From contig JAABTE010000004.1 in assembly GCA_011390035.1 (NCBI GenBank), positions 1 to 26,813 on the forward strand: DNA of 26,813 nt, written 5' to 3'. This stretch comes from Desulfobacteraceae bacterium (GTDB lineage Bacteria; Desulfobacterota; Desulfobacteria; Desulfobacterales; JAABSP01). The notes beneath the pieces are model-generated. The model saw only the letters and a program-made list of their open reading frames with translations, was not told where the DNA came from and searched no databases. Made by a program: the position numbers and the translations under genes. Positions 1-7,858 of this stretch are shown here, one piece after another. How positions within the stretch are numbered: the stretch's first letter is position 1; each line of letters opens with the position of its first letter.

Positions 1-630
1 ATCAGGGGCGGGCCTGTTCCAGTCGAAATACCCATGATCGGAACGCCCGGGGTCGGAACGCGCCGATGGCTCCCGGGGCGAGCCCTGCGATGGATCGCCG
101 TCCGGGCCATCCGGCGCGTCTTCCGCCTCCGAGTCCTCCGCCTCCGGATCCTCCGCCTCCCAGCCCTCCTCCTCCTCCGAATCCTCCGCCTCGGCGTCGG
201 TCAGAAAGGCGATGCAGTCGGGCAGCCGGTCCAGCTCGATGTATTGGATCATCTCATCCTGTTCCATCATGATGCCGCCCAGATAAGGCGCCGTTTTGGA
301 GCGGATGCCCGCGGGGATGAAGTCCTCCGGTCTCTTTTTTATCGTCTCGGTCACCCGCTCGGCGATCAGCCCAAGGACGTGGATCCTGTTCCGGCGGCGG
401 TAGTCCACCAGGATGATGCGCGTGGACAGCCGGGGCCGGCTGGGGGCCCCCTGGATCAGCACGCACAGGTCGATCACCGGCACGATCGCCCCCCGATAAT
501 TGAAATAACCGGCGAAATAGTCGGGGGAATGGGGCACTCGCTTGAGCGTCACCATGGGAGCGATCTCGCGGATTTGATCGCATTTTATGGTGTACCTTAC
601 GTCGTTTATTGTAAAAAGTAGCGTCAGCAT
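1..630 (-). CDS. CheW-like chemotaxis coupling protein with acidic tail (3' end beyond window)
   Basis: The frame is open from the ATG at 628-630 to the left edge, 210 codons with no stop, so the protein is partial at its C-terminus. Residues about 1-140 read as a CheW domain: an N-terminal beta-strand segment (MLTLLFTINDVRYTI), then FAGYFNYRGAIVPVIDL at about 39-55, which matches the family's G-x-x-N-x-R-G-x-I-x-P-V-x-D-L pattern. CheW proteins link receptors to the CheA kinase at the membrane array. The domain is followed by a long acidic stretch rich in Glu, Asp and Ala (about 141-175) and a polar, Pro/Arg-rich tail, which simple CheW lacks. No Shine-Dalgarno sequence precedes the ATG, and a promoter lies almost on top of it, so the mRNA may be leaderless. 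It is transcribed away from serA. A chemoreceptor gene about 5 kb away fits a chemotaxis role. A CheW-type domain in another signalling protein is the alternative. Confidence 0.85.
   Translation of the reverse strand, partial: MLTLLFTINDVRYTIKCDQIREIAPMVTLKRVPHSPDYFAGYFNYRGAIVPVIDLCVLIQGAPSRPRLSTRIILVDYRRRNRIHVLGLIAERVTETIKKRPEDFIPAGIRSKTAPYLGGIMMEQDEMIQYIELDRLPDCIAFLTDAEAEDSEEEEGWEAEDPEAEDSEAEDAPDGPDGDPSQGSPREPSARSDPGRSDHGYFDWNRPAPD
125..187 (-). repeat. 15-bp imperfect tandem repeat encoding the acidic tail of the CheW-like protein
   Basis: Three adjacent 15-bp units (125-139, 140-154, 155-169) share gcctcc....cctcc on the plus strand, and an 18-bp degenerate unit follows. Read on the minus strand they encode repeated Glu-Ala-Glu-Asp-type blocks. 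Confidence 0.6.
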
Positions 631-639
631 CTCAAAATT

Positions 640-668
640 AAGATATCATTGATAAATAACTGTGACAA
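640..668 (-). promoter_or_regulatory. Sigma-70-type promoter for the CheW-like gene
   Basis: On the minus strand TTGTCA (663-668) and TATCTT (640-645) are separated by exactly 17 bp. Transcription would begin near 633, only about 3 nt before the ATG at 630, which implies a leaderless or near-leaderless message. Confidence 0.55.
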
Positions 669-782
669 TTGCTTGTACCGCATTTTCGCCGAATCTGCAA
701 CCTCATCTTTGGGACAGGCGAGGGGAAACTTGCAAAAAACCTCAAAATCGTTTAATGCCCTTATGGAGAAAGGAAGGCGAAC

Positions 783-2378
783 ATGAGATACAAAGTCATG
801 CTGCGGGACAACATGGCGCCCGTGGCAAAACAGATCCTGGAGGCCACCGGAGAGATATCGGTGGTGATCGACAACGACAAGGCCACTGCCGATCCGGCCG
901 CGCTGGCCGGCATCATCGGGGAATTCCACGGCCTGGCCATCCGGGGCGCCACAAAGGTGACCGAGGCGGTGCTGGCCGCCGCCCCCGTCCTGAAGGTGGT
1001 GGGCCGGGCCGGCATGGGGGTGGACAACGTGGACATCGCCGGGGCCACCCGGCGGGGCGTGGTGGTGATGAACGCGCCTGGGGGCAACACCGTCACCACC
1101 GCGGAACACGCCCTGTCCTTGATGCTGTCCCTGGCCCGGAACATCCCCCAGGCCACGGCCTCCATGCGGGCGGGCAAGTGGGAGAAAAAGAAGCTCACCG
1201 GCGTGGAAATCAGCGGAAAAACCCTGGGGGTGGTCGGCCTGGGCCACATCGGCCGGGTGGTGGCCCAGCGGGCCAGGTGCCTGAACATGCGGGTGCTGGC
1301 CGCGGACCCCTACGTCACCCCGGCCGCGGCCGCGGCCATGGAGGTGGAAAAGGTGGAGATGGACGAGCTGCTGGCCCGGTCCGACTTCATCACCCTCCAT
1401 GTGCCCCGGCTGCCGGAGACCGCCGGCCTGATCAACGCCGAGACCCTGGCCCGGACAAAGCCGGGGGTCCGGCTGATCAACTGCTCCCGGGGGGAGGTGG
1501 TGGATCTGGAGGCCCTACACGCGGCCCTGGAATCGGGCCATGTGGCAGGCGCGGCCCTGGACGTGTTTCCCAGCGAGCCGCCGGACCCGGGCCTGCCCCT
1601 GCTGAATCACCCCAAGGTGATCCTCACCCCCCACCTGGGGGCCGCCACGGACGAGGCCCAGATCAACGTGGCCCGGATGATCGCCCATCAGATCGCCGAA
1701 TACCTGCTGTCCGGCGCCATCATTAACGCGGTCAATTTCCCCTCCATTCCCGCCGATGTGATGGAAAGCATCCGGCCCCACCTGGGCCTGGCGGAAAAGA
1801 TGGGCGCCATGATGGGCCAGTTGATCCGCCAGCCCCACGACATCACCATCACCTACAGCGGCAACATGGCCGAGCTGGACACCCGGCCCCTGACCCACGC
1901 CGCCCTCAAGGGCTTTCTCGGGGCCTATACCGACACCCCGGTCAACTACGTCAACGCCCCCGCCCTTGCCGCGGACAAGGGCATTCATGTGCGGGAGACC
2001 AAAAGCGGCGCCCGGGGGGACTTCACCGGCCTGATCCAGGTGCGCCTGGAGGGGTGCCTGACCCCTCCAGGGGAGATCTGGGGCACCCTCTACGAGGGCC
2101 GGTATCCCCGGCTGGTGCGCATCGGCGACATCTACATGGACGCCATTCCGGAAGGCTCCATGATCGTCATCGAGAACATCGACCGGCCCGGGGTCATCGG
2201 CAACGTGGGCACCACCCTGGGCCGGGGAAACATCAACATCGGCCGGTTCCAGCTCGGCCGGCGGGAGGACCGGGCCATCTGCATGGTCAACATCGATTCG
2301 CCGGCGGACGAGGAGATCCTGGAACAGATCCGGGCGCTGCCCAACATCGTCTCCGCCCGCCAGGTTCACCTGGGATAA
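783..2378 (+). CDS. serA: D-3-phosphoglycerate dehydrogenase, long ACT-domain form
   Basis: The enzyme oxidises 3-phosphoglycerate to 3-phosphohydroxypyruvate with NAD+, the first step of serine synthesis. The 531-residue protein matches the long (type 1) family. The Rossmann motif GLGHIG is at 152-157. The catalytic set is Arg236 (in CSRGE), Glu265 (in FPSEP) and His284 (in TPHLGAATDEAQ). An allosteric substrate-binding segment spans about 320-450, and a C-terminal ACT domain starts at about 459 (IENIDRPGVIGNVG), the usual serine-feedback module. The ATG at 783 follows a good ribosome-binding site (ggaagg, about 770-776). The next gene starts 6 nt after the stop, so serA probably begins a transcript that continues into the regulator gene; the functional link between the two is not obvious. 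Confidence 0.97.
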   Translation: MRYKVMLRDNMAPVAKQILEATGEISVVIDNDKATADPAALAGIIGEFHGLAIRGATKVTEAVLAAAPVLKVVGRAGMGVDNVDIAGATRRGVVVMNAPGGNTVTTAEHALSLMLSLARNIPQATASMRAGKWEKKKLTGVEISGKTLGVVGLGHIGRVVAQRARCLNMRVLAADPYVTPAAAAAMEVEKVEMDELLARSDFITLHVPRLPETAGLINAETLARTKPGVRLINCSRGEVVDLEALHAALESGHVAGAALDVFPSEPPDPGLPLLNHPKVILTPHLGAATDEAQINVARMIAHQIAEYLLSGAIINAVNFPSIPADVMESIRPHLGLAEKMGAMMGQLIRQPHDITITYSGNMAELDTRPLTHAALKGFLGAYTDTPVNYVNAPALAADKGIHVRETKSGARGDFTGLIQVRLEGCLTPPGEIWGTLYEGRYPRLVRIGDIYMDAIPEGSMIVIENIDRPGVIGNVGTTLGRGNINIGRFQLGRREDRAICMVNIDSPADEEILEQIRALPNIVSARQVHLG

Positions 2379-2384
2379 GCCAAG

Positions 2385-4658
2385 ATGGTCGAACCCCGGC
2401 AGATCGATGAATCGGCCATCATCCTGGTGGCCGATGACGAGGAGGACATCCGGGACATCCTCGGCCGCATCCTGACCGACGCCGGATACGACGTGATCCT
2501 GGTGGAAGACGGCCAGGCGGCCGTGGCGGCGGCAAGGGTGCATCCGATCCACCTTGCCATACTGGACATCCAGATGCCCCGGCTCAACGGCATCGAGGCC
2601 CTGCGGCAGATCAAGTCCATCGATCCGCAGATCCAGGTGCTGATCATCACCGGCAACGCCAACCTGGAAAGCCTGCGGGCCACCATCGTGGAGCTGGACG
2701 CCTTCGACTACATCCTCAAGCCCTTTCACCGGGAGGAGCTGCTCCACACGGCCCGCAACGCCCTGGCCAAGCGGGCCTACCTTAAGACCGCGCCGGAGCC
2801 CTCCGGCGCCGCGGACCGCATGGCCCGGCTGGAGGCCGACCTGGAAGAGCGCACCCGCCAGTACCGGGAAAGCCAGATCCAGTACCGGGAGATCGTGGAA
2901 AACTCCGGCGACGGCATCCTGATTCACCAGGACGACCGGCTGGTCTTTTCCAACGGCAACATGACGGCCCTGACCGGATATGCCGCCGAGGAAATCCGGC
3001 GGGTCTCCTTCCGGCGCATGCTCCATCATGAGGACCGGGAGATGGTGATCCGCCATTACCAGGCCGTGCTGCATCGCCGGCCCTGCCCGACCGTGTGCCG
3101 GTTCCGGTTTCTGCGCAAGAGCGGCGATCCGGTCTGGATAGAGGCGGGAAACCGCCGCACCCTTTGGGACGACCGGCCGGCGGTGCTCAGCTTCTGCCGC
3201 GACATCGCCGAGCGGATGGCCGCTGAAGCGGCCCTGCGCCGGGCCCACGAGGATCTGGAGGACCGGGTGCGCCAGCGCACCGTTCAGCTCAGCCGGGCCA
3301 ACGCCCGCCTTAAGGAGGAGATCGCCGAGCGCCGCCAGATCGAGGACTACTTAAAGAGCCTGCTGAAAAAGCAGGAGATCAACATCCACCTGGCCAAGCG
3401 CATCCTGCACCTTATAAACGGCCGCCCCGAGCGCCACATCCCCCTGTCCGGCGGCAGAAGCCTCTTTCTGGACGTCATCTGCCTGCCCTGCCTGGCCGAG
3501 GGGGGGGATCATTTCTTCGCCCGAACCTACCGGGGCCCCGCCGGCGACCGCACCGTGATCAGCCTCAAGGACCAGTCGGGCCACGCGGTCAACTGCGTGC
3601 TGCGCAGCATCGCCACGGACATGATCCACCAGGCCCTGCTCAAGTGCCGGGGCGATGCCGACGTGGAGACATCCACCCGTCTGCTAAACGACCTGATCTG
3701 CCGGTCCGACCTGTTCCAGCGGGAGGATTTCGCCACGGCCATCACCGCCGTCCTTCACCACCGGGACGGCGTTCTGCGATACATCTCCAACGGCCATCCG
3801 CCCTTCCTGCACATCCGGGGCGATCAGGCGCGCCTGATCCCGGACGCCGCCGAGCCCGCGGCCAACATTCCCCTGGCCTGGCGGCCCGACGCCCGCTTTC
3901 GGGCCGACAGCCTGACCCTCGAAACCGGCGACCGGATCATCTTTTTCACCGACGGCCTCAACGAGATGCCCCACCTGCATCGAAACGAGATCCTGCGCCT
4001 TGCCGACCTGCGGGACTGGGTTGCGGAACAGATCCGTCGGGAGCCGGCCCTTCCCGTGCATCGCCTGATGGACCGGCTGCTGGCGCACCTGATCGCCCAC
4101 AGCGGCGTCACCGCGTCGGACCGGGCCACCACCTCCGGAGACGACGTGACCCTGCTGGGCCTGGAGGTGGAATCGGAGGATTTTCCCGACGCCATGGAAA
4201 TCCGGGGCGCCGATTCCCGATCCCTTTCCAGGGCCATCGCCGGCCTGTACGCGCGCATCGCCGGGCAGTGGGAGCGGGCCGGCTTTGTCAACCCCGAGCA
4301 GCGGCTCTACGCGGTGCTGGAAGAGACCATCTGCAACGCCTGGCGCCACGGCGGAAAAATGAGCCCGGACAAGCCGATCCTGGCGCGCTGGCGCATGGGC
4401 AACGACTTTGTTCTGGAGGTGTCCGACGCCGGAGACGGCTTCGATTTCGAGGCCATCCCCGACCCGACCCGGCGGGAAAACATCCTGAGCATCACGGGCC
4501 GGGGCATCATGCTCATCCGCCATTTCGCCGCGTCGGTCCACTGGACGGAGGGCGGCCGCCGCATCCGGGTGAGCCTGCCGGCGGATGATCCGCCGCGATT
4601 CCGGGAAAAGACGCGGTCCGTGGCAGAAGCACTTGACCTGTGGGATGCGATCCATTAA
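2385..4658 (+). CDS. REC-PAS-PP2C(SpoIIE)-HATPase partner-switching response regulator (HsbR-like)
   Basis: The 757-residue protein is multidomain. A receiver (about 11-125) has acidic residues D17/D18, phospho-acceptor D61 and K112. A PAS domain covers about 165-275 and a coiled coil about 280-330. A SpoIIE-type PP2C phosphatase domain (about 340-592) has metal-binding aspartates recognisable at D375 (GGD), D396 (KDQSGH), D523 (FTDGLNE) and D587 (GDDVTLL). A C-terminal RsbW-type HATPase domain (about 605-733) has an N-box with E647 and N651 (EETICNAWRHG), DAGDGFD, and TGRGIML. Such proteins switch a STAS antagonist between phosphorylated and free states: the phosphatase removes, and the kinase adds, phosphate on a serine. 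The closest described architecture I know is Pseudomonas HsbR, whose partner HsbA is a STAS protein; a STAS gene lies directly downstream here. The sensor input and final target are not visible. The gene starts 6 nt after serA. Confidence 0.92.
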   Translation: MVEPRQIDESAIILVADDEEDIRDILGRILTDAGYDVILVEDGQAAVAAARVHPIHLAILDIQMPRLNGIEALRQIKSIDPQIQVLIITGNANLESLRATIVELDAFDYILKPFHREELLHTARNALAKRAYLKTAPEPSGAADRMARLEADLEERTRQYRESQIQYREIVENSGDGILIHQDDRLVFSNGNMTALTGYAAEEIRRVSFRRMLHHEDREMVIRHYQAVLHRRPCPTVCRFRFLRKSGDPVWIEAGNRRTLWDDRPAVLSFCRDIAERMAAEAALRRAHEDLEDRVRQRTVQLSRANARLKEEIAERRQIEDYLKSLLKKQEINIHLAKRILHLINGRPERHIPLSGGRSLFLDVICLPCLAEGGDHFFARTYRGPAGDRTVISLKDQSGHAVNCVLRSIATDMIHQALLKCRGDADVETSTRLLNDLICRSDLFQREDFATAITAVLHHRDGVLRYISNGHPPFLHIRGDQARLIPDAAEPAANIPLAWRPDARFRADSLTLETGDRIIFFTDGLNEMPHLHRNEILRLADLRDWVAEQIRREPALPVHRLMDRLLAHLIAHSGVTASDRATTSGDDVTLLGLEVESEDFPDAMEIRGADSRSLSRAIAGLYARIAGQWERAGFVNPEQRLYAVLEETICNAWRHGGKMSPDKPILARWRMGNDFVLEVSDAGDGFDFEAIPDPTRRENILSITGRGIMLIRHFAASVHWTEGGRRIRVSLPADDPPRFREKTRSVAEALDLWDAIH

Positions 4659-4730
4659 AATCAGAAGTTGGAGAGAAGTGCGGTTTGGTTTCCAAAACAT
4701 TCATCCTATTGGGGAAAGATTCTAAAAACA

Positions 4731-5039
4731 ATGGAGATCCGCGCCAGTCAGGAAGGCGGAACGGCCCGCATGTCGCTTTCCGGCAAGATCGATGAATACG
4801 GCTCCGAGGAACTCAAGCGCCGCTTTTACGAACTCCAGCCGGCCACAGTTTCGGAGTTGGTCCTGGATTTCAAGGGCGTAACCTATATCGGCAGCGCCTG
4901 CATCGGCAAGCTGTTGCTCTTTTACAAGGAGATGTTCGATGTGGACGGCAAGATTCGCATCATCAACGCAAGCCCTTCCGTTTACGAAATGCTGAAGGTC
5001 GTCAAGCTCGATTCCATCATGAGCGTTTCCGCCGCCTGA
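4731..5039 (+). CDS. STAS-domain anti-sigma-factor antagonist (partner of the upstream regulator)
   Basis: This 102-residue single STAS domain is the right length for the SpoIIAA/RsbV/HsbA family. The segment LDFKGVTYIGSACIGKLLL aligns with the SpoIIAA phosphorylation loop (MDSSGLG). Ser55 takes the place of the phosphorylated SpoIIAA Ser58, although the usual preceding Asp is Gly. It is therefore likely phosphorylated by the HATPase domain and dephosphorylated by the PP2C domain encoded just upstream, and it would sequester an anti-sigma factor or another target when unphosphorylated. An in-frame TTG at 4668 would add 21 residues, but the ATG at 4731 fits the family N-terminus and has ggggaaag upstream. 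It lies 72 bp after the regulator gene. Confidence 0.9.
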   Translation: MEIRASQEGGTARMSLSGKIDEYGSEELKRRFYELQPATVSELVLDFKGVTYIGSACIGKLLLFYKEMFDVDGKIRIINASPSVYEMLKVVKLDSIMSVSAA

Positions 5040-5143
5040 ACACTGTTCCAAGCCATTGACCGCCGTCCATAAAAAGCTTATAGAAGGATCAATCCGCCGG
5101 CACTCGCCGGCCGGCAAACACATGATCCATGAGGGAGGACAGG

Positions 5144-7267
5144 ATGGCGATCAATGCCCGCATTTTATGGATGGTATCCCTTTCGCTGATCTTCACCTCG
5201 GCCGTTGTCACCGTACTCACGCTCTTGCAGATAGGCCGCGCCGGCGATACGGTCACCGCCCAGCTCGAGGAGCTGGCCGCCCACCAAATCCGCAAGCTGA
5301 AGTCCGACGGCGAGGCGCTGGCGGAATCCTACCGCCTGGAGCTGATGGATCGCAAAAAAGAGTACCTGCGCTCCCAGGTCCAGACGGCCACCAGCGTGCT
5401 GGAGAAAGCCTACGCCGACGCCCATGACACGGCAAATCTCCAGGAAGCCTACCGGGAACGGCTCCAGAACGCCCTGGACACCGCCTTCGGCGTGCTGGAA
5501 GCCGCCGACCGCATGGAAGGGCTCACCAAGGCCGAGCAGCAAGCCCACGCCGCGGCCGTCATCTCCCAACTGCGCTACGGCCCCGAGGGCAAGGACTACT
5601 TCTGGATCAACGACATGCGCCCCGCCATGGTCATGCACCCGTACAAGACAGAGCTGGACGGCCAGGATCTGACCGACTACGCGGACCCCAACGGCAAGCA
5701 TCTGTTCGTTGAGTTCGTCAAGGCCGTCCGGGACAACGGCCGGGGGTTTGTTGACTACCACTGGCCACGGTACGACGGGGACGCTCCCCAGCCCAAGCTG
5801 TCCTATGTGCGGCGCTACGCCCCGTGGGACTGGATCATCGGCACGGGGGTCTATCTTCAGATCGCCGAGTCCCGGCTGAAGGAAGACGCCGCGGCCATGA
5901 TCGCCTCGCTCCGCTACGGGCCCGAGGGCAAGGACTATTTCTGGATCAACGACATGCGCCCCGCCATGGTCATGCATCCGTACAAAAAGGAACTCAACGG
6001 CGTCGACGTGACCGACTACGCCGACCCCAACGGAAAACACCTGTTCATCGAGTTCGTCAAGACGGTTCAGGCCGACGGCGAGGGCTTCGTGGACTATCAC
6101 TGGCCCAGGTACGACGGGGACGATCCCCAGCCCAAGCTCTCTTTTGTGAAGGGCTTCGCCCCCTGGAACTGGGTTATAGGCACCGGCCTTTACATCGACG
6201 ACATCGCGGCCCTCATGGCCCGGCGGGCCGCGGCCACGGAGGCCGGCGTCACCGCCTCCATGGCCCAGTTCAACACCCGGATCGCCGACGTGGAAACAGA
6301 GGTGCGCCGGCGCATCCGGGGGGTGGTTATCTGGATAATCGGGCTGACGGCGGGCGTTCTGGCCATCGCCATGGCCCTGGCCGCCTGGCTCACCCGCCGC
6401 TCCATCACCCGGCCCATCAACCGGGTGATCCGCGGGCTGTCGGACATCGCCCGGGAGCTGACCGCCGCAGCGGGCCAGATCGCCGGGGCCAGCCAGTCCA
6501 CCGCGGCCAGCGCCGGCAGGCAGGCAGCCTCGGTGGAGGAATCCTCCGCGTCCCTGGAACAGATGGCCGCCATGAGCCGGCAGACCTCCGAGCTGACAAA
6601 GGGCGCCGAGGAGCTGATGCGGGACAACATCGAAAAGTCGGCCCGCTCTCTTAAAACGCTCATGGAGCTTTCAAGGAGCATGTCCCGCATCGAATCGGAA
6701 AGCGACGCCATCTCCAAGATCATCAAGACGGTGGATGACATCGCCTTTCAAACGGGCCTTCTGGCCCTGAACGCCGCGGTGGAGGCGGCCCGGGCCGGAG
6801 ACGCCGGGGCCGGGTTCGCCGTGGTGGCCGAAGAGGTAAAGCGCCTGGCCCGGGACACCATAGCCGCGGCGGACAGCACCCAGAGCCTGTTGACCGGCAA
6901 CCTGGAGCAGGTCAGCAAGTCTGCCCAGGCCATCAGGGACATCTCTCTGGATTTCACCGCCATCATCGAGTCGGCCACCATCCTGGGGGAAAAAACCAGC
7001 GCCATCACCACGGCCAGCCAGGAACAGGCCAGGGGCATCGACCAGCTCACCAAGGCGGCCCACGGCATCGACCAGGCCACGCAGGCGGTGGCCGCCGGCG
7101 CCGAGCAATCGGCGGCCTCGGCCGCTCAACTGGCCTACCAGGCCAGGGACATGGAAGAGCTGGTCTCCCTGCTGGTTAAGATGGTGCGCGGACGATCTAA
7201 AAACGGCCCCGACCCCATGGCTTCCCGTCCTCCCCCTTCCAAAAACGGATCGCTTCTGTTAAAATAG
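5144..7267 (+). CDS. Methyl-accepting chemotaxis protein with two near-identical Cache domains
   Basis: The 707-residue transmembrane chemoreceptor has TM1 at about 8-30, a periplasmic region to about 392, TM2 at about 393-415, a HAMP linker at about 416-440, and a cytoplasmic methylation/signalling coiled coil. The periplasmic part holds two Cache_2-type repeats (about 141-238 and 252-350). Each contains RYGPEGKDYFWINDMRPAMV, DYADPNGKHLF, FVDYHWPRYDGD and IGTG; by eye they are roughly 80% identical. The signalling tip is DDIAFQTGLLALNAAVEAAR...GFAVVAEEVKRLARDT (about 531-572), with Gly where most receptors have Asn (QTN). No C-terminal CheR-binding pentapeptide is seen. I chose ATG 5144 over ATG 5129 because gggagg at 5133-5138 spaces well to 5144. 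The ligand is unknown; Cache domains usually bind small organic acids or amino acids. Confidence 0.95.
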   Translation: MAINARILWMVSLSLIFTSAVVTVLTLLQIGRAGDTVTAQLEELAAHQIRKLKSDGEALAESYRLELMDRKKEYLRSQVQTATSVLEKAYADAHDTANLQEAYRERLQNALDTAFGVLEAADRMEGLTKAEQQAHAAAVISQLRYGPEGKDYFWINDMRPAMVMHPYKTELDGQDLTDYADPNGKHLFVEFVKAVRDNGRGFVDYHWPRYDGDAPQPKLSYVRRYAPWDWIIGTGVYLQIAESRLKEDAAAMIASLRYGPEGKDYFWINDMRPAMVMHPYKKELNGVDVTDYADPNGKHLFIEFVKTVQADGEGFVDYHWPRYDGDDPQPKLSFVKGFAPWNWVIGTGLYIDDIAALMARRAAATEAGVTASMAQFNTRIADVETEVRRRIRGVVIWIIGLTAGVLAIAMALAAWLTRRSITRPINRVIRGLSDIARELTAAAGQIAGASQSTAASAGRQAASVEESSASLEQMAAMSRQTSELTKGAEELMRDNIEKSARSLKTLMELSRSMSRIESESDAISKIIKTVDDIAFQTGLLALNAAVEAARAGDAGAGFAVVAEEVKRLARDTIAAADSTQSLLTGNLEQVSKSAQAIRDISLDFTAIIESATILGEKTSAITTASQEQARGIDQLTKAAHGIDQATQAVAAGAEQSAASAAQLAYQARDMEELVSLLVKMVRGRSKNGPDPMASRPPPSKNGSLLLK

Positions 7268-7331
7268 GCGCCGACGCTTATGGGACGAAAGACGGAAGAC
7301 AGATCGTAAAAAAGCAAAGGGAGGTATCATC

Positions 7332-7808
7332 GTGGCCGTGGCAAGAAATCCATATCCGTTTCTCATCGCCTGTGGCATCGCCCTGGTGGGGGCCTTTTTC
7401 CTGCTCTGCGCCCTGGTGGAAACCCCGATCCTGCGGGCCGAGCCGCCCGGCCGGTATTATCTTGCCGGGGTGGCCGTCGCCTTCACGCTGGCAGGCCTGT
7501 ATTTCATGCTGATGGCCCGCCGGGGGGATCTGAAAAAGCGGGGAAAGAGCATCGTCAAGATCCGGGTTGAGGCGGCGGAACGTCTCAAGGATCCGGTTCT
7601 TCTGGAAAAGATGTCCCGGGACGAGGAAGAGGCTCCGGAGGTGCGGGAACAGGCCATGAAGCGGCTGGCGGAACTCTCCGGCAAGGACGTGTCGGAGCTG
7701 ATGGGCTATGACGCGGTGGAGCCGTCGGATAAGGACACGGTGGAGCCGGCTGGCAATGACGCGGAGGAGATTGCCGGCGCGTCCGAAGCGCCGCCGGAGA
7801 AAAGATAG
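7332..7808 (+). CDS. Small inner-membrane protein with two transmembrane segments, function unknown
   Basis: I do not recognise this 158-residue protein. It starts at GTG 7332 behind a good ribosome-binding site (gggaggt, about 7319-7325). Two hydrophobic segments at about 9-32 (FLIACGIALVGAFFLLCALV) and 41-60 (YLAGVAVAFTLAGLYFMLMA) form a helical hairpin. A charged cytoplasmic region follows, with an amphipathic helix (about 67-120) and an acidic, Pro-containing tail with loosely repeated DAVEPSDKD/DTVEPAGND blocks (about 125-145). Codon use is like its neighbours, so it is a real gene. It lies 64 bp after the chemoreceptor on the same strand and may be co-transcribed, then converges on ahbD with a 29-bp gap. 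Confidence 0.75.
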   Translation: MAVARNPYPFLIACGIALVGAFFLLCALVETPILRAEPPGRYYLAGVAVAFTLAGLYFMLMARRGDLKKRGKSIVKIRVEAAERLKDPVLLEKMSRDEEEAPEVREQAMKRLAELSGKDVSELMGYDAVEPSDKDTVEPAGNDAEEIAGASEAPPEKR

Positions 7809-7821
7809 GGCCCGAAAACGC

Positions 7822-7858
7822 CCGGCCCGGGATTGGATCAGGCGCCGCCCCGGGCCGG
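7822..7858. repeat. 10-bp inverted repeat in the convergent gap (possible transcript end)
   Basis: Arms ccggcccggg (7822-7831) and cccgggccgg (7849-7858) pair perfectly around a 17-nt loop. The structure spans the convergent gap and the last codons of ahbD. No T-tract follows on either strand, so it is only a candidate for stopping or stabilising the two converging transcripts. Confidence 0.35.

Noticed and set aside
254..583. A 109-codon minus-strand frame at the left end
   Set aside because: It is in the wrong frame; the adjacent minus frame gives the CheW domain and is open to the window edge.
1515..3248. A 577-codon minus-strand open frame across serA and the regulator gene
   Set aside because: It spans the junction of two well-supported plus-strand genes and has shadow composition with no recognisable motif.
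4731..5039. Idea that the STAS protein lacks the phosphorylatable serine
   Set aside because: Aligning IGSACIG with the SpoIIAA loop MDSSGLG places Ser55 at the phosphorylated position; only the preceding Asp is changed.
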